NCBI RefSeq assembly: GCF_900112665.1
Contig: NZ_FOMN01000009.1
Span: 1-64,000 of the forward strand
Direction: 5' to 3'
Origin: Lactobacillus bombicola
Lineage (GTDB): Bacteria; Bacillota; Bacilli; Lactobacillales; Lactobacillaceae
DNA: 64,000 nucleotides
Of this stretch, positions 57,413-64,000 are shown one piece after another (position 1 is the stretch's first letter; each line of letters starts with the position of its first letter). The translations under genes were made by a program, and so were the position numbers. The notes beneath the pieces were generated by a model that was given only the letters and a program-made list of their open reading frames with translations, was not told the origin of the DNA and searched no databases.

Positions 57413-58426
57413 GTGGAGGATAAAGAAAATTCAATTGTGTCTGGTAAAAGCCAGGGAATAGAAGAGGAACAGACAGAATTTTCATTACGACCGCAGACCT
57501 TAAAAGAATATTTAGGGCAAAATAGAGTAAAGAAAGAATTAGCCGTATATATAGAGGCTGCCAAAAAGCGGGATGAAGCTCTCGACCATGTTTTGCTATA
57601 CGGTCCACCAGGATTAGGTAAAACGACACTCGCCTTTGTGATTGCTAATGAATTAGGGGTTAATTTAAAAAGTACTAGTGGACCAGCAATTGAAAAAGCC
57701 GGTGACTTAGTTGCTTTATTAACAGACCTTGACCCAGGGGATATTTTATTTATTGATGAAATTCATCGCTTAGCCAAGCCAATCGAAGAAGTGCTTTACT
57801 CAGCAATGGAAGATTATTATGTCGATATTGTTATAGGTGAAGGACAAACAACTCATGCCGTCCATGTACCGTTACCACCCTTTACTTTAGTGGGAGCAAC
57901 TACTTTAGCGGGACAGCTGTCTGCTCCTTTGCGTGATCGATTTGGAATTGTTGAGCATTTGCAATATTACAGCATAAGTGAACTTGAAAAAATAATTTCC
58001 CGATCTAGTAGCGTTTTTAAGATTGAAATTGCTGCTCAGGCAGCTCATGAATTAGCTAGACGTTCAAGAGGCACGCCTAGAGTAGCTAACCGTTTACTTC
58101 GAAGAGTGAGGGATTTTGCGCAAGTAAAAGGTGAACAAATAATTTCTTTTACTACCACGACAAATTCTTTAAAGCAATTGCAAGTTGATGATGAAGGGCT
58201 TAATCAAACGGATCGTAAAATCTTAAGGGTCATGATTGAAAATTACCATGGCGGTCCTGTGGGAATTAGGACCTTGGCTGCTAATACAGGAGAAGATGTT
58301 GAAACAATTCAGTCCTTATATGAGCCATATTTGCTACAACAGGGCTTTTTATTAATGACACCAAGAGGTCGTGTTGTGACAGATAAAGCATATCTTCAAT
58401 TAGGCTTGCCGATTCCAAACGAGTAG
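57413..58426 (+). CDS. ruvB: Holliday junction branch migration helicase RuvB
   Basis: 337 residues. AAA+ motor with Walker [12 protein letters not shown] (near 64), Walker [12 protein letters not shown] (near 113), sensor [19 protein letters not shown] and a C-terminal winged helix (TPRGRVVT). The frame can open at GTG 57404, but AAAGGA would then be one base away; GTG at 57413 has proper spacing and was chosen. Confidence 0.95.
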   Translation: MEDKENSIVSGKSQGIEEEQTEFSLRPQTLKEYLGQNRVKKELAVYIEAAKKRDEALDHVLLYGPPGLGKTTLAFVIANELGVNLKSTSGPAIEKAGDLVALLTDLDPGDILFIDEIHRLAKPIEEVLYSAMEDYYVDIVIGEGQTTHAVHVPLPPFTLVGATTLAGQLSAPLRDRFGIVEHLQYYSISELEKIISRSSSVFKIEIAAQAAHELARRSRGTPRVANRLLRRVRDFAQVKGEQIISFTTTTNSLKQLQVDDEGLNQTDRKILRVMIENYHGGPVGIRTLAANTGEDVETIQSLYEPYLLQQGFLLMTPRGRVVTDKAYLQLGLPIPNE

Positions 58427-58488
58427 TGCAATTGGCACATATTTTCTGTATAATTAAGTGGTAATATTTTTAATAATGAGGTGTAAAA

Positions 58489-58911
58489 GTGAATACTTTA
58501 TTTTTGGCAGCTAATAATGGTATAGGCAATATGGGAACAATTATAGCGTTTATAGTTCTTATTGCGTTAATGTATTTTATGATGATTAAGCCGCAGAAAA
58601 AGCAGCAACAGAAAAAAGCAGAAATGATGAATCAATTAAAAAAGGGTGATAGTGTAATTTTAATTGATGGCCTCCATGGTAAAATTGATTCTGTTAATAC
58701 TAAAGACAACACGGTTATTATTGATGCTGATGGCATTTATTTAACTTTTAGTAGAATGGCAGTACAACAAATTTTGCCAGTTAATTCTTCGGACAATGAA
58801 AATTCAATAAATGAAAGTGAATCAAGTGAAGGTGAATCAGAAAAAATATCTGCAGCTAGTGAAGATATTTCAGAAAAATCGCCAGCAGATGATTCTTCTA
58901 CTAAAGAATAA
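58489..58911 (+). CDS. yajC: Preprotein translocase accessory subunit YajC
   Basis: 140 residues. One membrane helix (about 18-37), the conserved MMIKPQKKQQQKK stretch directly after it, then a cytoplasmic domain GDSVILIDGLHGKI and a Ser/Glu-rich tail of about 35 residues. It associates with SecDF. GTG start with GAGG upstream. A TATAAT (58449-58454) precedes it without a good -35. Confidence 0.93.
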   Translation: MNTLFLAANNGIGNMGTIIAFIVLIALMYFMMIKPQKKQQQKKAEMMNQLKKGDSVILIDGLHGKIDSVNTKDNTVIIDADGIYLTFSRMAVQQILPVNSSDNENSINESESSEGESEKISAASEDISEKSPADDSSTKE

Positions 58912-58917
58912 ATTAAA

Positions 58918-58946
58918 TAAAAGTGCCGTTTTTGGCACTTTTTATT
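58918..58946 (+). terminator. Terminator of yajC
   Basis: AAAAGTGCC pairs with GGCACTTTT around a T-rich loop, followed by further T residues. Confidence 0.88.
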
Positions 58947-59004
58947 TTGTCCATTTATTATAAAATAGACCTAACAGAAGTATTGTATTTGGAAAGGATT
59001 TCCT

Positions 59005-60453
59005 ATGAAAAATATCCCAGTTATTATGATTATTTTTGGTGGTAGTGGAGATTTAGCACATCGTAAACTTTATCCTGCTTTATTTAATTTATATGAGCAA
59101 GGTCTAATTCATGACAATTTTGCTATTATCGGAACGGCAAGACGACCGTGGTCGCATGAATATCTGCGTGAACAAGTAAAAGATGCGGTACATGAAATGA
59201 ACACTGAAGTTAATGAAAATAATTTAGCTAACTTTGTTAATCATTTTTACTATCAAGCCCATGATGTTACGAATATTGAACATTATGTGACACTAAAGAA
59301 TTTAGCAGAAGAGCTTGATGGCTATTATAGTGCCCAAGGTAACCGTATATTTTATATGGCGATGGCACCGCGCTTTTTTGGGACAATTGCGGAACACATT
59401 AACGATCAAAACTTAACTGGCAATGGTTTTAACCGAATTGTTGTTGAAAAGCCATTTGGTCATGATTTGACCTCTGCCAAAGAGCTTAATCGACAAATAA
59501 CAGCATCTTTTGCTGAAGATGATATCTTTCGAATAGATCACTATTTAGGTAAAGAAATGATTCAAAATATTTTACCTATGCGCTTAACTAATCCCTTAAT
59601 TAATAATATTTGGAATAGTGAAACAATTAAAAATATTCAAATAACTTTAGCAGAACGACTGGGTGTTGAGGCTCGTGGTGGCTATTATGATACATCAGGA
59701 GCACTCAGAGATATGGTGCAAAATCATATTTTTCAAATTATTACTTTGCTGGCAATGCCTGAACCTAAAGCTTTAACTGCTAAGTGCATTCATGAAGCCA
59801 AAGGTGAATTACTTAATAGCTTAATTATTCCAAATGAAAATGAAATTGCAGCGCATTTTGTACGTGGTCAATATCTTGGTAGTGATATGACTTTTGGCTA
59901 TTGTCAAGAACCGAATGTTGCTGCAGATTCGAATACAGAAACCTTTGTAGCTGGCGAAGTTAAATTTACTGCTGGCCCACTAGTAGGAACACCAATTTAC
60001 TTTAGAACAGGTAAAGAGATGCGGGAAAAGAAAACTCAAATAGATATTGTTTTAAAGCAAAAATCTAATATATATGGTCAAGCACATTCAAATATTATTA
60101 CTATTGTTGTTGATCCCGAAATGCAAGTGTATATTACAATTAATGGTAAAAAAATTAATGCTTCGGGGATTCGTCGGCAAAATTTAATTTATCAATTTTC
60201 TAGTTCAGAGCAAAAAGAGATTCCAGATGGTTATGAGCGCCTTTTGCATGATGTATTTGTAAATGATTCTACTAATTTTACTCATTGGAGCGAACTAAAA
60301 AATTATTGGAAGTTTATTGATGCAATAGAATCTGCCTGGGCAAAAGAAAATGAAACTGGACAAAAACCAGAGCAGTATTTGCCATATCGGATGGGGCCAA
60401 AAGCGGCTGAACAAATTTTTGACTTACCAACTGAGCATTGGATTTATGAATAG
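59005..60453 (+). CDS. zwf: Glucose-6-phosphate 1-dehydrogenase
   Basis: 482 residues. NADP-binding GGSGDLAHRKLYPALF (residues 11-26), active-site RIDHYLGKEMIQN (near 178-190) with the catalytic His, and VVEKPFGHD. First step of the oxidative pentose phosphate branch, supplying NADPH. AAAGGA precedes the ATG. It overlaps dinB by eight bases. Confidence 0.97.
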   Translation: MKNIPVIMIIFGGSGDLAHRKLYPALFNLYEQGLIHDNFAIIGTARRPWSHEYLREQVKDAVHEMNTEVNENNLANFVNHFYYQAHDVTNIEHYVTLKNLAEELDGYYSAQGNRIFYMAMAPRFFGTIAEHINDQNLTGNGFNRIVVEKPFGHDLTSAKELNRQITASFAEDDIFRIDHYLGKEMIQNILPMRLTNPLINNIWNSETIKNIQITLAERLGVEARGGYYDTSGALRDMVQNHIFQIITLLAMPEPKALTAKCIHEAKGELLNSLIIPNENEIAAHFVRGQYLGSDMTFGYCQEPNVAADSNTETFVAGEVKFTAGPLVGTPIYFRTGKEMREKKTQIDIVLKQKSNIYGQAHSNIITIVVDPEMQVYITINGKKINASGIRRQNLIYQFSSSEQKEIPDGYERLLHDVFVNDSTNFTHWSELKNYWKFIDAIESAWAKENETGQKPEQYLPYRMGPKAAEQIFDLPTEHWIYE

Positions 60454-61585
60454 TGTCGTGACGGCTGAATTATTACCTAAAAATGATACCCATCGCCGGA
60501 TAATTCACCTTGATATGGATGCTTTCTATGCCTCAATAGAGATGAGAGATAATCCTATCTTAAAGAATAAGGCCTTAGTTATTGGGCAAGACCCTCGTCA
60601 AAATAATGGGCATGGCGTTGTAGCTACGGCTAATTATATTGCCCGAAAGTTTGGTGTCCATTCAGCAATGCCTTCAATTAAGGCATTGCAATTAATACCA
60701 GCTGAAAAATTAGTTTTTTTGCAGCCGGATTTTGAAAAATATCATAGAGTATCGGCTGAAATTCACGAGCTGATGTATGAAATTACTGATATGGTTCAGT
60801 CAATTGCATGGGATGAAGCATATTTAGATGTAACTAAAAATAAGTTGGGGTTGACATCAACAGTTGAAATTGCAGTCAAATTACAGACAAAAATAGTTCA
60901 AGAACTTGGATTAACTTGTTCCTTTGGAGCTACTTATAATAAGTTTTTAGCAAAAATGGGATCAGAATATGCAAAGCCTTTCGGGCGTACAGTCATTTTA
61001 CCAGGTGAAGCAAAAAAATTTCTAGCCAAACAAAAGCTTACCAACTTTTATGGTATTGGCCCCAGAACGCAAGAAAAATTAGCTGAAATGGGTATCTATA
61101 CTGGAAAAGATTTGCAACAAACGAACGTACGAACTCTAATCAAATATTTTAACAAGCTGGGTTATCTAATGGCTGCTCATGCCAATGGAATTGATCCATC
61201 TAGAGTAGTTCCTGATGATGAACAAAAGCGTAAGTCAATTGGAATTGAACGTACATATGAGCCTTATATTTATGATCAACAAACGGCTTTGACCCAATTA
61301 CGTAATTACACTGTAACTTTAAGTAGAAAATTAAAAAAAAGTAATCTCTATGCTCATACTTTAGTTTTGAAACTTCGTAATAATGAATTTCAAACTGTTA
61401 CCAAAAGACAAAAATTAGCTCATGCAAGCAGAAATTCATTTGAATTTTATGATGTTGCTAAAGAATTATTTATGCCACTTGCTAATTCATTTTTAAGTTC
61501 AGGAATCAGATTATTGGGGATAACCGTGACCGATTTTTCTAAAGCGGATTTTACAAATATTGATTTAGACTTATTTTCGGATTAA
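60446..61585 (+). CDS. dinB: DNA polymerase IV
   Basis: 379 residues, Y-family translesion polymerase. IHLDMDAFYASIE (about 18-30) and SIAWDEAYLDVT (near 118) supply the catalytic acidic residues; the helix-hairpin-helix is NFYGIGPRTQEKL. The C-terminus ends IDLDLFSD, a clamp-binding type motif. The frame extends upstream inside zwf, but the family N-terminus places the start at the ATG at 60446. The overlap with zwf suggests coupled expression. Confidence 0.93.
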   Translation: MNSVVTAELLPKNDTHRRIIHLDMDAFYASIEMRDNPILKNKALVIGQDPRQNNGHGVVATANYIARKFGVHSAMPSIKALQLIPAEKLVFLQPDFEKYHRVSAEIHELMYEITDMVQSIAWDEAYLDVTKNKLGLTSTVEIAVKLQTKIVQELGLTCSFGATYNKFLAKMGSEYAKPFGRTVILPGEAKKFLAKQKLTNFYGIGPRTQEKLAEMGIYTGKDLQQTNVRTLIKYFNKLGYLMAAHANGIDPSRVVPDDEQKRKSIGIERTYEPYIYDQQTALTQLRNYTVTLSRKLKKSNLYAHTLVLKLRNNEFQTVTKRQKLAHASRNSFEFYDVAKELFMPLANSFLSSGIRLLGITVTDFSKADFTNIDLDLFSD

Positions 61586-61640
61586 TTACATTTTCTGGTA
61601 AACTAACTAAAGTACTGAATGAAGGATCAAAGGAGAAATT

Positions 61641-62597
61641 ATGAATACCTTTCCAAAAATATATAAAAAAATCGAGCAATATTCTACTATTATTTTGCAC
61701 CGCCATACTAGTCCAGATCCGGATGCCTTAGGATCACAAGCTGGATTAGCCAGATCTTTAAAACTTAAGTTTCCTGATAAGCGGATTCTATGCGCAGGAG
61801 AAAATGATGAGGGTGACTTGATTTGGATCAATGAGATGGATAAAGTAACTGCTAGTGATTATCAAGGTGCGTTAGTAATTACTACAGACACAGCTAATAC
61901 AGCTAGAATTGCTAATAAACTATATGATCAGGGTGATTTTTTAATAAAAATTGACCATCATCCAGATGTCGAACCTTATGCCGATTTAAGTTTTGTTGAT
62001 GATAAAGCACCAGCTGCTTCAGAAATAGTGGCAGATTTTATTATTGCTCAAAATCTACCACTTACTAAAGAAGTTGCCTATCCTTTATATGCTGGTATTG
62101 TAGGTGATACTGGTCGTTTTATGTATCCTGAAACTTCGACACATACTTTTTTAGTGGTAGCTAAATTAGCTGCAACTGGTATCAATATTAATGAAATTGC
62201 CCGTAATATTAGTGATGTTACCTTTGCCCAAGCTAAGCTACAGGCTGAAGTATTAGAATATATGAAAGTTGATGCAAGTGGTGCTGCATATGCAATTTTA
62301 ACCCAAGACACCTTGACTAAATTGGAGATTGATTTTAATGAAGCCTCATGTACAGTCTCAACACCAGGGCGAATTAAGGATATTATTGCTTGGAATGTTT
62401 TTGTAGAAAAACCTGATAAAACATTTAGAGTACATTACCGTTCAAAAGGCCCAGTTATTAATGAACTTGCAGCTAAACACGATGGCGGTGGCCATGCTTT
62501 AGCTAGTGGGGCCAATGCTAAGGATATGGCTGAAGTAAAGCAAATTTTTGCTGAATTGGTACAAGTAACTAAGGAATACCGAAAAACACATGAATAA
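61641..62597 (+). CDS. nrnA: DHH/DHHA1 family phosphoesterase, NrnA type
   Basis: 318 residues. The DHH motif is KIDHHPDVE (near 107), with DPDALGSQAG (near 26), DTGRFMYPE near 155 and the C-terminal DHHA1 motif HDGGGHALASGA (near 283). Acts as nano-RNase and pAp phosphatase; related enzymes hydrolyse c-di-AMP breakdown products. The gene overlaps the helicase gene by eight bases. Confidence 0.92.
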   Translation: MNTFPKIYKKIEQYSTIILHRHTSPDPDALGSQAGLARSLKLKFPDKRILCAGENDEGDLIWINEMDKVTASDYQGALVITTDTANTARIANKLYDQGDFLIKIDHHPDVEPYADLSFVDDKAPAASEIVADFIIAQNLPLTKEVAYPLYAGIVGDTGRFMYPETSTHTFLVVAKLAATGININEIARNISDVTFAQAKLQAEVLEYMKVDASGAAYAILTQDTLTKLEIDFNEASCTVSTPGRIKDIIAWNVFVEKPDKTFRVHYRSKGPVINELAAKHDGGGHALASGANAKDMAEVKQIFAELVQVTKEYRKTHE

Positions 62598-63945
62598 TAT
62601 TTTTAAAAGTAATCGCATTAAACCCAAAATTCAAAACGGACTAAGTAATATTAACTTTACCGAACCAACAAAAGTGCAAGAAAAAGTAATCCCTGTTTTG
62701 CTAGAACACAAAAATATAGTCGTACAAGCTGTTACTGGATCAGGGAAAACCCATGCTTTCTTAATTCCAATTTTAAATGAAATTGATGAAAGTTTAGGTT
62801 ATACACAAGCTGTTTTAACTGCTCCAAGTAGAGAACTGGCAGATCAATTATATCAGGTGGCACGTCAATTGCGCGATGCTGCTGGGCTTAATATATCAAT
62901 TGCTCATATAGCTGGTGGGACGGATCGTGAGCGACAATTAAAAAAAATTGACAGTAAAAGACCACAAATTGTGATAGCAACTCCAGGAAGATTATATGAT
63001 TTTGTGGAAAAGAAAATTTTATTTTTAGACTATGTAAGAAATTTTGTAATCGATGAAGCAGATATGACTTTAGATATGGGATTTTTGAATGATATTGATT
63101 TTATCGTACAAAGGTTACCTAAAAATACTACAATTGCTGCTTTTTCAGCTACTATTCCAGTTAAATTAACTAATTTTTTGCGAAAATATATGTCAAAACC
63201 GGAACAAATCGTAATTGATAATCCGACAGTGATTGCGCCAACAATTAAGAATGATTTAATTGATATTGGTGCTAAAAGTCGAAAGAAAATTCTATATCAA
63301 TTATTGACGATGGGGCAACCATATTTAGCTTTAGTTTTTGCCAATACGAAGCAAAAGGTTGATGAATTAACTACATATTTACAACAAGAAGGCTTAAGGG
63401 TTGCTAAAATTCATGGTGGGATTACTGAACGTGAAAGAAAGAGAACCATTAGGGATGTAGAAGCAGGAAAATACCAGTATGTTGTTGCTTCTGATTTAGC
63501 AGCGCGAGGACTGGATATTGCAGGCGTTAGTTTAGTAGTCAATTATGAAATTCCTCGTGATTTAGAATTTGTTGTGCACCGCATAGGTAGAACGGGACGT
63601 AATGGGCTATCAGGGCATGCAGTAACCTTAATTCGGGAAGAGGAACTAAAGCGCATTACTGGATTAGAAAAATCTGGAATTCACTTTGACTTTGTTGAAA
63701 TAAAAAATGGCGAATTAGTTGCACGTAAACATCACAATCGTCGTGAAAGTTTAAATTTTGCTGCACATAAAGTTGATAGCAGGATTAAAGGTTATGTGAA
63801 AAAGGTAAAGCATAAGCGTAAACCTGGGTATAAGAAAAAAATTAAGCAAGCAATTAAGGAAGATAAGATTCAAAAAAGTAAAATTGAGCAACGACATAAA
63901 ATTCGTAAAGCAAAAGCTCAACGCAAAAAAAGACGCGATAAATAA
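62590..63945 (+). CDS. cshB: DEAD-box RNA helicase, CshB-like
   Basis: 451 residues. Q motif and GSGKTH P-loop (near 53), DEAD box VIDEADMTLD (near 155), SATIP, and C-terminal RGLDIAG and HRIGRTGRNG. A strongly basic tail of about 75 residues ends the protein, as in CshB. It unwinds RNA duplexes, probably in ribosome assembly and at low temperature. The coupling to nrnA is also found in other Firmicutes. Confidence 0.92.
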   Translation: MNNIFKSNRIKPKIQNGLSNINFTEPTKVQEKVIPVLLEHKNIVVQAVTGSGKTHAFLIPILNEIDESLGYTQAVLTAPSRELADQLYQVARQLRDAAGLNISIAHIAGGTDRERQLKKIDSKRPQIVIATPGRLYDFVEKKILFLDYVRNFVIDEADMTLDMGFLNDIDFIVQRLPKNTTIAAFSATIPVKLTNFLRKYMSKPEQIVIDNPTVIAPTIKNDLIDIGAKSRKKILYQLLTMGQPYLALVFANTKQKVDELTTYLQQEGLRVAKIHGGITERERKRTIRDVEAGKYQYVVASDLAARGLDIAGVSLVVNYEIPRDLEFVVHRIGRTGRNGLSGHAVTLIREEELKRITGLEKSGIHFDFVEIKNGELVARKHHNRRESLNFAAHKVDSRIKGYVKKVKHKRKPGYKKKIKQAIKEDKIQKSKIEQRHKIRKAKAQRKKRRDK

Positions 63946-63946
63946 T

Positions 63947-63982
63947 AAACAGGCAAAGTTAAATTTTAACTTTGCCTGTTTT
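63947..63982 (+). terminator. Terminator of nrnA-cshB
   Basis: AAACAGGCAAAGTTAA pairs with TTAACTTTGCCTGTTT around a short loop, followed by T. Confidence 0.92.
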
Positions 63983-64000
63983 AATTGTCATAATACTAAT

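Overview
The window is a chromosomal segment of a low-GC Gram-positive bacterium, most likely a Lactobacillus of the L. delbrueckii/acidophilus group. This rests on the low GC content, strong AGGAGG-type ribosome binding sites, frequent TTG and GTG starts, SLAP (S-layer attachment) repeats, a PepC aminopeptidase, an ECF folate S component, a sugar-metabolising lifestyle with zwf, and gene blocks in the Firmicutes order (rlmB-sigH-rpmG-secE-nusG-rplKA; tadA-scRNA-dnaX-ybaB-recR-yaaL-tmk-darA-holB-yabA-rsmI; rex-groESL; mutSL-ruvAB). The species cannot be assigned. I see no tRNA or rRNA genes, insertion sequences, prophage or CRISPR array.

Layout. 1-2.3 kb: 3' end of a large cell-surface protein with four SLAP repeats, then an unrecognised secreted protein. 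2.6-5.6 kb: an ABC exporter (ATPase plus two paralogous 389-residue permeases) behind an inverted repeat. 5.7-6.9 kb (minus): a DJ-1/PfpI protein and a HAD-fold protein lacking the catalytic aspartates. 7.2-10.8 kb: two histidine-phosphatase proteins, a CDF metal exporter, a tiny membrane protein and a T4 Pnkp-like kinase with an unassigned C-terminal domain. 11-14.3 kb (minus): a five-gene ABC transporter operon in which both the ATPase and one permease are frameshifted by exact tandem duplications (23 bp and 10 bp). 14.5-16.3 kb (minus): pepC and a small GNAT-like protein.

16.4-43.9 kb is a long, mostly plus-strand housekeeping region: nucleotide hygiene and repair (dut, radA), tRNA charging (gltX, cysS), RNA maturation (mrnC, rlmB), SigH/ComX-type sigma factor, rpmG-secE-nusG, rplK-rplA with two L1-type leader hairpins, the pst phosphate uptake operon, rplJ-rplL behind an L10 leader, tadA, SRP RNA, the DNA polymerase III clamp-loader and recombination block, c-di-AMP receptor DarA, acyl-ACP thioesterase, folate ECF S component and tsaB-rimI-tsaD.

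43.9-64 kb: a GNAT and an ABC-F protein (minus), rex, groES-groEL flanked by two CIRCE elements, a decayed SLAP gene, a DUF969-DUF979-pcp operon behind a perfect 21-bp-arm palindrome, mutS-mutL-ruvA-ruvB, yajC, zwf, dinB, nrnA and a CshB-like DEAD helicase.

The observations most worth following are the double tandem-duplication knockout of one ABC operon, a MutL whose C-terminal endonuclease motifs are all replaced although its clamp-binding motif is kept, the HAD pseudo-enzyme, the Pnkp-like kinase with an orphan domain, and several regulatory structures (nusG leader terminator, paired L1 sites, dual CIRCE, the pcp-operon palindrome, the exporter operator).
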